Source: Nocardia asteroides (lineage in GTDB: Bacteria; Actinomycetota; Actinomycetes; Mycobacteriales; Mycobacteriaceae). From it: DNA of 64,000 nucleotides. The stretch's first letter is position 1. Every line of letters begins with the position of its first letter. The notes beneath the pieces were generated by a model. The model saw only the letters and a program-made list of their open reading frames with translations, was not told where the DNA came from and did no database searches. Positions 16,868 to 26,122 of this stretch are shown here, in pieces. Where the stretch lies: NCBI RefSeq assembly GCF_021183625.1, contig NZ_CP089214.1, positions 5,022,001-5,086,000 of the forward strand, written 5' to 3'. Position numbers and translations under genes: made by a program.

Positions 16868-17343
16868 ACCGAGAAGTTGCCCGGCCCGACGTTGCGGCTG
16901 TTCCTTGTCCGCAGCGCGTGTACGTAGTCGGCGGGGGCGCCCGACTTCTCCGCCGCGTCGGCCATCACGCCGATGTAGCGCGCGGAAGGCAGGCCGCCCT
17001 CGTACGCGTCGAGTACGTAGAGCCAGGCCAGCACCGGCTCGGAGCCGCTGCCGGTGCTCGGGGTGACCCGCAGCCGGATCTTCCGGTGGATGCCGAAGTC
17101 CGAGCCCTCCCAGCGGTCCAGCCGCTCCTCGTCCTCCGGGGAGACGTCGTAGAGCACGACGAAGACCCGTGAACCCGGCTCCTCGACGACGGTTGCCAGC
17201 GGGCCCTCCCAGCCGATGTCGTCACCGGCGAAGGTCAGCCGCCACCCCTCCAACCAGCCCGTTCCCGACAGCGGGGAGTGCGGACAGCGCTCTTGCATCT
17301 GTGTGGAGTCCATGTTGGATCCGTAGGCGGCGTATATCGGCAC
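16864..17343 (-). CDS. Gamma-glutamylcyclotransferase-like protein
   Basis: A 159-aa GGCT/AIG2-type fold. N-terminal YAAYGSNM is the glycine-rich substrate-binding signature, and DRWEG carries the glutamate expected as catalytic base. It corresponds in position to Rv3304 beside lpdA. The reaction, if conserved, is cyclisation of gamma-glutamyl amines; the exact substrate is unknown. GTG 17343 is chosen because TACGCT lies exactly 6 nt upstream. Confidence 0.8.
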   Translation of the reverse strand: MPIYAAYGSNMDSTQMQERCPHSPLSGTGWLEGWRLTFAGDDIGWEGPLATVVEEPGSRVFVVLYDVSPEDEERLDRWEGSDFGIHRKIRLRVTPSTGSGSEPVLAWLYVLDAYEGGLPSARYIGVMADAAEKSGAPADYVHALRTRNSRNVGPGNFSV

Positions 17344-17349
17344 CCGGAG

Positions 17350-17355
17350 AGCGTA
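17350..17355 (-). promoter_or_regulatory. Leaderless-type -10 box of the GGCT-like gene
   Basis: Reading leftward, TACGCT, 6 nt, then GTG 17343. Confidence 0.55.
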
Positions 17356-17515
17356 TCCAATGTCGCCGCCGAGGCCACCGGGTCCCGCCGGACCGGCTCG
17401 ACATCCGGCGCGGCGGGGTCGCCGCGCGGGCTGGCGCGCCGGTCCGAGCTCGGCCGATTACGGTTGTCCACGGAGCTCCGGAGATCCCGGGACCAGCAGC
17501 AGCGAGAGGTGACCC

Positions 17516-18931
17516 ATGACCCGCATCGCGATCATCGGCGGCGGCCCGGCCGGCTACGAGGCCGCGTTGGTGGCGGCGCAGCACGGCGCGGCGGTGACGC
17601 TGATCGACTCGGACGGCATCGGCGGCGCCTGCGTGCTCTGGGACTGCGTTCCGTCGAAGACCTTCATCGCCTCCACCGGCATCCGCACCGATCTGCGCCG
17701 GGCCCGCGATCTCGGCATCACGCTCGACCCGAAGCAGGCCGGGGTGCGGTTGCCCGAGGTGAACCAGCGCGTCAAGGCGCTGGCGCTGGCGCAGTCGTCG
17801 GACATCCGCTCCAAGCTGCAGGCCGCCGGGGTCACCCTGCTGCCCGGGTACGGTTCGCTGCAGGAGCCGGTCGGCCGGGCCGAGCACCGGGTACTGGTGC
17901 GTGACGCCGCCGACGCGGACGCCGCCGGTGCCGAACGAACCGTCGACGCCGAGGTGGTGCTGATCGCCACCGGCGCGAGCCCGCGGGTGCTGCCCGGCGC
18001 GGAGCCGGACGGCGAGCGCATCCTGACCTGGCGGCAGCTCTACGACCTGGCCGAGCTGCCGGAGACCCTGGTCGTGGTCGGCTCCGGCGTCACCGGCGCC
18101 GAATTCGTCTCCGCCTACACCGAACTCGGCGTCCGGGTGAAGCTGGTCTCCAGCCGCGACCGGGTGCTGCCCGGCGAGGACGCGGATGCCGCGCTGGTGC
18201 TGGAGGACGCGCTCGCCGAGCGCGGGGTCGAGCTGGTCAAGCACGCGCGGGCGGACGCCGTGCAGCGCACCGCCGACGGCATCGTGGTCACGCTCTCGGA
18301 CGGGCGCACGGTCACCGGGTCGCACGCGCTGATGACCGTCGGCTCCACCCCGAACACCGACGGGCTCGGGCTGGAGAAGGTCGGGATCGAGCTGGACCGC
18401 GCCGGCTACCTGCGGGTGGACCGGGTCTCCCGCACGCCGGTCACCGGGATCTACGCGGCGGGCGACTGCACCGGGCTGCTGCCGCTGGCCTCGGTCGCGG
18501 CCATGCAGGGGCGGATCGCGATGTACCACGCGCTCGGCGAGGGCGTCAGCCCGATCCGGTTGAAGACGGTCTCCTCGGCGGTCTTCACCCGGCCGGAGAT
18601 CGCCACCGTCGGCGTCAGCCAGACCGCGATCGACAACGGCGAGACGCCGGCCCGCACCGTCATGCTGCCGCTGAACACCAACCCGCGCGCCAAGATGTCC
18701 GGGCTGCGCCGCGGTTTCGTGAAGATCTTCTGCCGCCCGGCCACCGGCGTGGTGATCGGCGGCGTCGTGGTGGCGCCGATCGCCTCCGAGCTGATCCTGC
18801 CGATCGCGCTCGCGGTGCAGAACAACCTGACCGTGAACGACCTGGCCCAGACCTTCTCGGTCTATCCTTCGCTCACCGGATCGGTCATCGAGGCCGCGCG
18901 ACAGCTCATGCGGCACGACGATCTGGACTGA
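17516..18931 (+). CDS. lpdA: NAD(P)H quinone reductase LpdA (flavoprotein disulfide reductase family)
   Basis: A 471-aa flavoprotein with an N-terminal FAD motif IGGGPAGYEAA, the Cys pair CVLWDC (about residues 41-46), an NAD(P)-binding GSGVTGAEF and the FAD-contacting YAAGDCTG. The C-terminal HPT-type His-Glu pair of true dihydrolipoamide dehydrogenases is replaced by YPSLTGS, so lipoamide dehydrogenase activity is not expected. This agrees with mycobacterial LpdA (Rv3303c), described as an NAD(P)H:quinone reductase. A purine-rich AGAGGTG precedes ATG 17516. Confidence 0.9.
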   Translation: MTRIAIIGGGPAGYEAALVAAQHGAAVTLIDSDGIGGACVLWDCVPSKTFIASTGIRTDLRRARDLGITLDPKQAGVRLPEVNQRVKALALAQSSDIRSKLQAAGVTLLPGYGSLQEPVGRAEHRVLVRDAADADAAGAERTVDAEVVLIATGASPRVLPGAEPDGERILTWRQLYDLAELPETLVVVGSGVTGAEFVSAYTELGVRVKLVSSRDRVLPGEDADAALVLEDALAERGVELVKHARADAVQRTADGIVVTLSDGRTVTGSHALMTVGSTPNTDGLGLEKVGIELDRAGYLRVDRVSRTPVTGIYAAGDCTGLLPLASVAAMQGRIAMYHALGEGVSPIRLKTVSSAVFTRPEIATVGVSQTAIDNGETPARTVMLPLNTNPRAKMSGLRRGFVKIFCRPATGVVIGGVVVAPIASELILPIALAVQNNLTVNDLAQTFSVYPSLTGSVIEAARQLMRHDDLD

Positions 18932-19150
18932 GCCTCGCGCGAAAAGCAGGTATCACCTGTGTGAACACTGTTGTGCGGCAGGGCGGTTGACAGGGCGGGG
19001 GCGCTACGCTCCACATTGCCCCTGTCGGACAACTGTGGTTCACTCCGTTACGGAGACGTGATCGGCGGGTTGGTCGCGGCGTTTCGGGGTTTGGGGGGTT
19101 TCCTCCGGGAACGGCCGTGTGCCTCCCGCACGGAAAGGGATAAGCGAAAA
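18932..19150 (+). other. Spacer upstream of the proline-rich exported protein
   Basis: About 220 bp without a supported gene. It contains TTGACA (around 18987), a strong -35-like hexamer, and the hairpin CTCCG-TTA-CGGAG near 19044. I do not see an unambiguous -10 at standard spacing. The end, GGAAAGGGATAAGC, offers a ribosome-binding site for GTG 19151. Confidence 0.4.
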
Positions 19151-20224
19151 GTGAAACATCGTAAGCCGAGCCGGGCGCAGCGAGCGATGGCGAGCACCTC
19201 GCTGCCGTTGGCGACAGCGGCAGCCGTGGCCACCTTCTTCGCGGCGCCGGCGGGGGCAGTGCCGAACGATCAGCCGAGCACGCCGGCGACGCCCGCACCG
19301 GTCCAGCCGGGCACCAACGCGACACCCGAGCAGCAGCCGCAGACGCAGCAGCAGGGCCCCACCCAGCCGGGCACCGGCCCGCAGAGCCAGCAGCCGCAGA
19401 CGCCGGAGAGCAAGCCGACGCCGAGCCAGCCGGGTGTGACCACGCCCGAGCAGGATCAGGCGCTGCCGGAGAAGACCGACCCCAAGCTCAACCGGCCCAC
19501 CCAGCCCGGTGTGACGACGCCGCGCGTGGCGCCGCTGCCGGTGCCCGGCCAGGAGGGCCAGCCCGCGCCGGGGCAGCCCGCGCCCGGCGCCGCCGCACCG
19601 GATCAGGCGCCCGGTGCGCAGGATCAGCCAGCCGGCACCCCGTCCGCGCCTGGCGCGGCGCCGCAGGCGAGCCCGGGCACCGCACCGCAGAGCGGCGGCC
19701 AGGCCGACTCCGCGCCCTCGCAGACCCTGGTGCAGCCGCGCTACGAGGCGCCGCGGGTGGACGCCGCCCCGGCCGCGCCGGTGGTCGAGATGACCGGCCC
19801 GCACGCCGAGATCGGCGCCGCGATCGACGGCGGCGCGCTGCTCCCCGGCTACGTGGCCAACACCCACCACTTCAGCAACGAGGCCGGCTACGTCGGCACC
19901 GTCGGCTACAACACGCCCACCGGCTCCGGCGAGGCCGGTGTGTCGGTGGAGTTCGTGGACAGCAACACGATCCACGTCTCCAGCTTCACCGGTGGGGAGG
20001 GGCTGGCGGACGCGAAATCCAGCGTCGTCCTCGACACCACGCAGGTGAACCTGGCCAAGGCGGCGGTCGAGGACTGGATCAAGGCCCAGCCGGGCGGCGC
20101 CGCCGCGCTCGATGCGGCCGCGCAGGTTAAGCTTCCGCCGATCGTGCCGCCGGGCGACACCGCGCCCACGACGGTCGACGTGGGTGGCGTCACCACGCAG
20201 TGGGGTGGTTCACTCCAGTACTGA
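19151..20224 (+). CDS. Proline/glutamine-rich exported protein of unknown function
   Basis: A 357-aa protein from GTG 19151, chosen because it gives a Sec signal peptide: basic KHRKPSRAQR, then hydrophobic SLPLATAAAVATFFAAPAGA, with likely cleavage near residue 38. Residues 40-210 are Pro/Gln/Ala-rich with recurring QPG and TPEQ runs, probably an extended wall-spanning segment. Residues 215-357 form an ordered domain (EIGAAIDGGALLPG, GYVGTVGYNTPTGSGEAGV) that I do not recognise. It is absent from the equivalent place in H37Rv. Probably cell-surface exposed. Confidence 0.7.
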   Translation: MKHRKPSRAQRAMASTSLPLATAAAVATFFAAPAGAVPNDQPSTPATPAPVQPGTNATPEQQPQTQQQGPTQPGTGPQSQQPQTPESKPTPSQPGVTTPEQDQALPEKTDPKLNRPTQPGVTTPRVAPLPVPGQEGQPAPGQPAPGAAAPDQAPGAQDQPAGTPSAPGAAPQASPGTAPQSGGQADSAPSQTLVQPRYEAPRVDAAPAAPVVEMTGPHAEIGAAIDGGALLPGYVANTHHFSNEAGYVGTVGYNTPTGSGEAGVSVEFVDSNTIHVSSFTGGEGLADAKSSVVLDTTQVNLAKAAVEDWIKAQPGGAAALDAAAQVKLPPIVPPGDTAPTTVDVGGVTTQWGGSLQY

Positions 20225-20293
20225 CACGTACCGATTGACGGGGTGGGGCGGTCGTTCGCGGCCGCCCCATTTCGTGCGTTCGAGAGGATTGGT

Positions 20294-21424
20294 GTGGGCT
20301 CCGAGGGTGATGCCAGAGGCAACGAGTCCGGCCGTGTGCCCGGCTTCGGCCCGCCGGTGCACGGGAGCGCGGGTGCCGACGAGAACGGCGCGGGCGCTTC
20401 CGGTTTCGGGCCTCCGGTGGACGGCGGCAAGGACGAGCCGGCCACCGGGTCGGGCAGCGCCTTCGGCGCGCCGATCGGGCCGGGGCACATCCCGGGCTGG
20501 CAGCCGCCAGCCGGGTCGCGGCCGGAGGTCGGCTGGCGCCCTGCGGGCGGGCTGCTACCCGCGGGCGGGAGCGCCGAGAGCGCCCCGCGGCCCGCGGCCC
20601 CGTCCACGCCGTTCGGCGAGGGCGTCACCGGCGCCGGGGATCGGCCCGCGGGCCCGTCCGCGCCGTTCGGCACGGGCGGCGCCGGTGCGGACGGAGACGA
20701 TTCGGCTGCCCCGACCGTGCGACACCAGGTGGCCCCCGCCCCCGCCGCGCAGCCGGACGCCGAGCCGCCGCAGTGGTGGAACCAGTCGGACGAAGGGGGC
20801 GGCGTGCCCAAGCCGCCGCCGGTCGCCGCGGACGGCCTGGCCTGGTCCGACGACCCCATCGCGCGCAGGCTCGCGCCCGGCGGCTCGGCCGTGGTCGAGC
20901 GGGCCCCCACCACCAACCGCGGCACCCTGTACGGCGCGCTCGCGGCGGCGCTGGCGCTGCTGGTCGCGGTGGTCGTGATCGTGGTGACGGTGCGCGGCGG
21001 CGGCGACTCCGATCCGGCGGTGGCCGCCCCGGTGCCGAGCACCGCCGCGCTGAGCTGCCCGGCCGCCGAGGACGGCACGGTGACGGTCGGCAACGGCACC
21101 GGAACCACCGAGTCCGGCGCGGGCGCCGTGCTCGGCTTCCAGTACGCCTTCTACGTGGAGCGCAACGGCGAGCGGGCGCGCAGGTACGTCGACCCGGACG
21201 CGGCCAACATCTCCTCCGCGCAGGTCATCCAGAGCGCCATCGACGAGCAGATCCCGGTCGGCACCACGCACTGCCTGCGCGTCACCGAGCTCGCCACCGA
21301 CACCTTCGAGGTCGACCTCACCGAGCACCGCCCGGACGGCGTGACCACCGTCTACCAGCAGACCGTCACCACCGTCGTCAAGGAGGGCAGGCATCTGGTG
21401 CACTCCATCGACAACCGGCCCTGA
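20294..21424 (+). CDS. Single-pass membrane protein with long disordered N-terminus
   Basis: A 376-aa protein from GTG 20294, selected because GAGAGGA ends 6 nt upstream. Residues 1-210 are Gly/Pro-rich and cytoplasmic by charge, with repeated G-FGPPV/FG-G motifs. One membrane helix (ALAAALALLVAVVVIVV) follows near residue 220, then an extracellular domain of about 130 residues with two cysteines (SCPAAEDG and HCLRVTE) that could form a disulfide. This is typical actinobacterial envelope-protein architecture; the family is unknown. It may pair with the preceding exported protein, 69 nt upstream. Confidence 0.65.
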   Translation: MGSEGDARGNESGRVPGFGPPVHGSAGADENGAGASGFGPPVDGGKDEPATGSGSAFGAPIGPGHIPGWQPPAGSRPEVGWRPAGGLLPAGGSAESAPRPAAPSTPFGEGVTGAGDRPAGPSAPFGTGGAGADGDDSAAPTVRHQVAPAPAAQPDAEPPQWWNQSDEGGGVPKPPPVAADGLAWSDDPIARRLAPGGSAVVERAPTTNRGTLYGALAAALALLVAVVVIVVTVRGGGDSDPAVAAPVPSTAALSCPAAEDGTVTVGNGTGTTESGAGAVLGFQYAFYVERNGERARRYVDPDAANISSAQVIQSAIDEQIPVGTTHCLRVTELATDTFEVDLTEHRPDGVTTVYQQTVTTVVKEGRHLVHSIDNRP

Positions 21425-21502
21425 TTCTCGCTATCTGAGACGCAGTTTCATATCCTGGTAATCCGTGCGACAGTGGAAAGCACATCGCACGGAGGTATCG
21501 CC

Positions 21503-22690
21503 ATGTCGCCAACCGCTCCGCCGCTGGCCGGGAAGCTCGCCGGGCTGCGCAGCTCCGCCATTCGTGACCTGCTGGAACTCACCGAGCGGCCGGACGTGCT
21601 CAGCCTGGCGGGCGGGCTGCCGGACGCCGCGCTGATGCCGAGGCAGCGGATCGCGGCCGCGACCGAGGCGGCGCTCACCGACGCGCGCAGCCTGCAGTAC
21701 ACCGGCTCGCCGGGCTGGGGCCCGCTGCGCGAGGTGCTCGCCGCGCGCGAGTCGGCCAAGCTGGGGCGGGCCGTGCCGACGGCCGAGGTCTTCGTGACGC
21801 ACGGCTCGCAGCAGGCGCTCGCGCTGCTGGCCGATGTCCTGCTCGACCCCGGCGCGCTGGTCGTGGTCGAGGACCCGGCCTACGTCGGGGCGCTCCAGGT
21901 GTTCCGCGCGGCCGGTGCCAGGATCGCGGCGATCCCGCTGGACGACCAGGGCATGCGGCTCGACCTGCTCACCGAGTTGCTGGCCCGCGGCGAGCGCCCG
22001 GCCCTGGTGCACACGGTGAGCACCTTCCACAACCCCGGCGGGGTCACCATGAGCGCCGCGCGCCGCGCCGAGCTCGCCGAACTCTCTGCCGCGCACGGCT
22101 TCTGGGTGATCGAGGACGACCCGTACGGTGAGCTCTGGTTCGACGGCCCGCCGCCGGCGCCGGTGGCCGCGCACGGGGGGAACGTCATCCGGCTCTCCAG
22201 CGCCTCCAAGATCCTCGCGCCCGCGCTGCGGGTGGGCTGGATGGTGGCCCCGGTCCGGGTCGCCCGCGCGGTGGAGCTGCTCAAGCAGGGCGCCGACCTC
22301 TGCGGTTCGGCGCTCACCCAGCAGGTCGCCGCCGAGCTGCTCGCCGACGAGCCCTGGCTGGCCGGGCACGTGGACCGGGTGCGCGCGGCCTACGGGCAGC
22401 GGGCGAAGGCGCTGGTCGGGGCGGTGCGCGCGGAGTTCGGCGCCCGGCTGCGCTGCACCGACGCGGCGGGCGGGATGTTCGTCTGGGGCGAGTTCACCGA
22501 CGGCACCGACACCGCGGCGCTGCTGCCCGCCGCGGTCGAGCAGGGCGTGGCGTTCGTGCCCGGCGCGGCCTTCGCGGTCGAGGCGGGGTACCGCTCCGCG
22601 CTGCGCATGTGCTTCACCACCTCGGACGCGGCGTCGCTCACCGAGGCCGTCGCCCGGCTCGGCCGCGCGGCTCAGTCGGCCCAGCTGTAG
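21503..22690 (+). CDS. PLP-dependent aminotransferase, class I/II
   Basis: A 395-aa fold-type I enzyme. K236 in SSASKILAPALRVGW is the Schiff-base lysine; STFHNPGGVTMS and VIEDDPYGELWF are the other cofactor-site motifs. The overall pattern resembles 2-aminoadipate/branched-chain aminotransferases that share the MocR catalytic domain, but there is no N-terminal GntR domain. ATG 21503 has a strong GGAGG site. The substrate cannot be read from sequence. The last 19 bp overlap the convergent glpK. Confidence 0.85.
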   Translation: MSPTAPPLAGKLAGLRSSAIRDLLELTERPDVLSLAGGLPDAALMPRQRIAAATEAALTDARSLQYTGSPGWGPLREVLAARESAKLGRAVPTAEVFVTHGSQQALALLADVLLDPGALVVVEDPAYVGALQVFRAAGARIAAIPLDDQGMRLDLLTELLARGERPALVHTVSTFHNPGGVTMSAARRAELAELSAAHGFWVIEDDPYGELWFDGPPPAPVAAHGGNVIRLSSASKILAPALRVGWMVAPVRVARAVELLKQGADLCGSALTQQVAAELLADEPWLAGHVDRVRAAYGQRAKALVGAVRAEFGARLRCTDAAGGMFVWGEFTDGTDTAALLPAAVEQGVAFVPGAAFAVEAGYRSALRMCFTTSDAASLTEAVARLGRAAQSAQL

Positions 22691-24171
22691 GTGCGCTCGA
22701 CCGCCTTGTTCCAGGCGGCCAGGTGCCCGGCCCGCTCGTCTTCGCCCATCTCCGGGTGCCAGGTGGTGTCGGCGGACCAGTTCGCCCTGATCTCGTCGGT
22801 GCCGGACCAGTACCCGACCGCGAGCCCGGCCGCGTAGGCGGCGCCGAGCGCGGTGGTCTCGTTCACCACCGGGCGCACCACCGGCACGCCGAGAATGTCG
22901 GACTGGAACTGCATGAGCAGGTCGTTGCGCACCATGCCGCCGTCCACCTTCAGCGTCGTGAGCTCCAGCCCGAGCCGCTGTGATTCGGCGTCGGCGCGCA
23001 TGGCGTCGACCACCTCCCTGGTCTGGAAGGCGGTGGACTCCAGCACCGCCCGCGCCAGGTGCGCCCGGTTGACGAAGCGGGTGAGCCCGGCGATCACGCC
23101 GCGCGCGTCCGGCCGCCAGCGTGGCGCGAAGAGCCCGGAGAAGGCGGGCACGATGTAGGCGCCGCCGTTGTCGGCGACGCTGCGCGCCAGCGGCTCGATC
23201 TCGTCGGCGGAGGCGATGATGCCGAGGTTGTCCCGGAACCACTGCACCAACGAGCCGGTGACCGCGATAGACCCCTCCAGCGCGTACACCGCGTCCTGCT
23301 CGCCGAGCCGGTAGCAGACCGTGGTGAGCAGCCCGTGGTTGCTCACCACCGGCACCGTCCCGGTGTTCAGCAGCATGAAATTGCCGGTGCCGTAGGTGTT
23401 CTTGGCCTCGCCCGGCTCCAGGCAGGCCTGGCCGAAGGTGGCCGCCTGCTGGTCGCCGAGGATGCCTGCGATCGGCACCCCGGCCAGCGGGCCGGACTCC
23501 GGCACCGCGTACACCTCGGACGAGCTGCGGATGGCGGGCAGCACGGCGGTCGGGATGCCGAAGTCGGCGCAGATCTCCCGGTCCCAGTCCAGCGTGCGCA
23601 GATCCATGAGCATGGTGCGCGAGGCATTGGTGACGTCGGTGATGTGCTCGCCGGTCAGGTTCCACAGCACCCAGCTGTCGATGGTGCCGAAGCAGAGCTC
23701 GCCCGCCTCGGCGCGGGCCCGCGCGCCCTCGACGTGGTCCAGGATCCAGCGCAGCTTGGGGCCGGCGAAGTAGGTGGAGAGCGGCAGCCCGGTGCGCTCC
23801 TGGTAACGGTTCGGCCCGTCCGCGCCGCCGAGCTCGACGCAGAGCTTGTCGGTGCGGGTGTCCTGCCAGACGATGGCGTTGTGGATCGGCTTCCCGGTCG
23901 CGCGCTCCCAGACGACGGTGGTCTCGCGCTGGTTGGTGATGCCGGCGGCGGCCAGGTCGTCCGGGCCGAGCTCCAGGTCGCGCAGCACCTCGGTGACCAC
24001 GGCTTCGGTATTGCGCCACAGGGTTTCGGCATCGTGCTCGACCCAGCCCGGCCGCGGGAAGATCTGCTCGTGCTCGCGCTGGGCGACGCCGATCACCGCG
24101 CCGCCGCGGTCGAAGACGATGCACCGGCTCGACGTCGTTCCCTGATCGATGGCGGCCACGTAGCGACGCAT
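22672..24171 (-). CDS. glpK: Glycerol kinase
   Basis: Phosphorylates glycerol to sn-glycerol-3-phosphate. The 499-aa protein has IDQGTTSSR at the N-terminus (ATP/phosphate loop), the substrate-region stretch WQDTRTD, the FGGY signature region GILGDQQAATFGQ and DGGMVRNDLLMQF. Length is normal. It is divergent from glpD across a 216-bp regulatory spacer, so uptake product and oxidation are controlled from one region. ATG 24171 has TAGCCT 6 nt upstream, indicating leaderless expression. Confidence 0.97.
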   Translation of the reverse strand: MRRYVAAIDQGTTSSRCIVFDRGGAVIGVAQREHEQIFPRPGWVEHDAETLWRNTEAVVTEVLRDLELGPDDLAAAGITNQRETTVVWERATGKPIHNAIVWQDTRTDKLCVELGGADGPNRYQERTGLPLSTYFAGPKLRWILDHVEGARARAEAGELCFGTIDSWVLWNLTGEHITDVTNASRTMLMDLRTLDWDREICADFGIPTAVLPAIRSSSEVYAVPESGPLAGVPIAGILGDQQAATFGQACLEPGEAKNTYGTGNFMLLNTGTVPVVSNHGLLTTVCYRLGEQDAVYALEGSIAVTGSLVQWFRDNLGIIASADEIEPLARSVADNGGAYIVPAFSGLFAPRWRPDARGVIAGLTRFVNRAHLARAVLESTAFQTREVVDAMRADAESQRLGLELTTLKVDGGMVRNDLLMQFQSDILGVPVVRPVVNETTALGAAYAAGLAVGYWSGTDEIRANWSADTTWHPEMGEDERAGHLAAWNKAVERTYSWAD

Positions 24172-24177
24172 CCCCGC

Positions 24178-24183
24178 AGGCTA
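24178..24183 (-). promoter_or_regulatory. Leaderless-type -10 box of glpK
   Basis: Reading leftward, TAGCCT, 6 nt (GCGGGG), then ATG 24171. Confidence 0.6.
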
Positions 24184-24248
24184 CTGGATGCCCGGCGCGC
24201 CGGGCGTCACATCGCGGGGGTCGGCGGAGATGGCTAGGGTGGGTCTTG

Positions 24249-24262
24249 TTACCGGCGGGTAG
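24249..24262. promoter_or_regulatory. Lipid-regulon candidate operator, glpK/glpD copy
   Basis: TTACCGGCGGGTAG in the shared glpK-glpD spacer. It is a near-palindrome matching YTACYSGNSRGTAG, with copies upstream of echA, accA3 and accD5/birA. Confidence 0.45.
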
Positions 24263-24387
24263 CGGAGGCTGGGGCGGCACACCGCCGCCTCGGGGGTGGC
24301 GCGAAAGTCCGGCGCCGCTCGCATAGCCTGAACCCGCAGGCAGCGGGTAACACGCCCGCAGGACGACGCCGGCCGAAGGAGTCGAGC

Positions 24388-26121
24388 ATGACCATCACCC
24401 CGGATTCGCAGTTCCTCGGCCCGGACCAGCGCCGGGACGCCTGGGAGCGGCTGGGCAAGGACCACTTCGACATCGTCGTGATCGGCGGCGGCATCGTCGG
24501 CGCCGGCATCGCGCTCGACGCCGCGACCCGCGGCCTGCGGGTGGCGCTGGTGGAGGCGCGCGACCTGGCCTCCGGCACGTCGAGCCGCTCCTCCAAGATG
24601 TTCCACGGCGGGCTGCGCTACCTGGAGCAGCTGGAGTTCGGGCTGGTGCGCGAGGCGCTGCGGGAGCGTGAGCTCTCGCTCGCCACCCTGGCCCCGCACC
24701 TGGTCAAGCCGCTGCGCTTCCTCTACCCGCTCACCAACCGCGGCTGGGAGCGGCCGTACGTGGCCGCGGGGCTCATGCTCTACGACTCCATGGGCGGCGC
24801 GAAATCCGTTCCCGGGCAGCGGCACCTGACCCGCGCCGGGGCGCTGCGGCTGGCGCCGGGGCTGCGCCGCTCCTCGCTGATCGGCGGGGTCAGCTACTAC
24901 GACACCGTGGTCGACGACGCCAGGCACACCATGACCGTCGCCCGCACCGCCGCGCACTACGGCGCCGTGCTCCGCACCTCCACCCAGGTGGTCGGCTTCC
25001 TGCGCGAGGCCGACCGGGTGGTCGGGGTGCGGGTGCGCGACACCGAGGACGGCCGCACCGCCGAGATCCACGCGCACGTGGTGATCAACGCGACCGGGGT
25101 GTGGACCGACGAGGTGCAGGCGCTCTCCCGCAACCGCGGCCGGTTCCACGTGCGGGCCTCCAAGGGCGTGCACATCGTGGTGCCGAGGGACCGGATCGTC
25201 AGCGACACCGCGATCATCCTGCGCACCGCCACCTCGGTGCTCTTCATCATCCCGTGGGGCGCGCACTGGATCGTCGGCACCACCGACTCCGACTGGAACC
25301 TCGACCTCGCGCACCCGTCGGCGACCAAGGCCGATATCGACTACCTGCTGGCGCGGGTGAACGAGGTGCTGGTCACCGAGCTCACGCACGCCGACATCGA
25401 CGGCGTCTACGCCGGGCTGCGCCCGCTGCTGGCAGGCGAGAGCGACGAGACCTCCAAGCTCTCCCGCGAGCACGCGGTGGCCCGCACGGCGCCCGGGCTG
25501 GTCGGCATCGCGGGCGGCAAGTACACCACCTACCGGGTGATGGCCGCCGACGCCGTCGACGAGGCGGCGGCGGACATCCCGGCCCGGGTCTCGCCATCGA
25601 TCACCGAGAAGGTGCCGCTGCTCGGCGCCGACGGCTACTTCGCGCTGGTCAACCAGACCGTGCAGCTGGCCGAGGCGTACGGCGTGCACCCGTACCGGGT
25701 CAAGCACCTGCTCGACCGCTACGGCTCGCTCATCGACGAGGTGCTCGCGCTCGCCGACGGCAAACCCGAGCTGCTGCAGCCGATCACCGACGCCCCCGCC
25801 TACCTCCAGGTCGAGGCGGTCTACGCGGTGGTCGCCGAGGGCGCCCTGCACCTCGACGACATCCTGGCCCGCCGCACCCGCATCTCCATCGAGTACCCGC
25901 ACCGCGGCGCCGCCTGCGCCGAACAGGTCGCCCGCCTGGTCGCCCCGATCCTCGGCTGGGACGAGGCCGACATCGACCGGGAGATCAGCACCTACCAGGC
26001 CAGGGTCGACGCCGAGATCCGCTCCCAGACCCAGCCCGACGACGGCTCTGCCGACGCCCTGCGCGCCGCCGCCCCCGAGCCGCGCGGGGAGATCCTGGAG
26101 CCGGTGCCGAGCGAGGGGTGA
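24388..26121 (+). CDS. glpD: Glycerol-3-phosphate dehydrogenase (FAD-dependent)
   Basis: Oxidises glycerol-3-phosphate to dihydroxyacetone phosphate, passing electrons to quinone at the membrane. The 577-aa protein has VIGGGIVGAGIALDAATRG (FAD motif, about residues 31-49), SRSSKMFHGGLRYLE (substrate/FAD contact), and a C-terminal DAO_C domain from about residue 400. A GAAGGAG ribosome-binding site precedes ATG 24388. It corresponds to glpD2 (Rv3302c) in H37Rv. Confidence 0.96.
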   Translation: MTITPDSQFLGPDQRRDAWERLGKDHFDIVVIGGGIVGAGIALDAATRGLRVALVEARDLASGTSSRSSKMFHGGLRYLEQLEFGLVREALRERELSLATLAPHLVKPLRFLYPLTNRGWERPYVAAGLMLYDSMGGAKSVPGQRHLTRAGALRLAPGLRRSSLIGGVSYYDTVVDDARHTMTVARTAAHYGAVLRTSTQVVGFLREADRVVGVRVRDTEDGRTAEIHAHVVINATGVWTDEVQALSRNRGRFHVRASKGVHIVVPRDRIVSDTAIILRTATSVLFIIPWGAHWIVGTTDSDWNLDLAHPSATKADIDYLLARVNEVLVTELTHADIDGVYAGLRPLLAGESDETSKLSREHAVARTAPGLVGIAGGKYTTYRVMAADAVDEAAADIPARVSPSITEKVPLLGADGYFALVNQTVQLAEAYGVHPYRVKHLLDRYGSLIDEVLALADGKPELLQPITDAPAYLQVEAVYAVVAEGALHLDDILARRTRISIEYPHRGAACAEQVARLVAPILGWDEADIDREISTYQARVDAEIRSQTQPDDGSADALRAAAPEPRGEILEPVPSEG

Positions 26122-26122
26122 C

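Noticed and set aside
17516..18931. True dihydrolipoamide dehydrogenase
   Set aside because: The C-terminal His-Glu pair is missing (YPSLTGS), as in mycobacterial LpdA, which works as a quinone reductase.
18906..19325. A 139-codon minus-strand open frame before the exported protein
   Set aside because: It overlaps the lpdA end and the signal-peptide region of a better supported gene, and lacks a ribosome-binding site or recognisable sequence.
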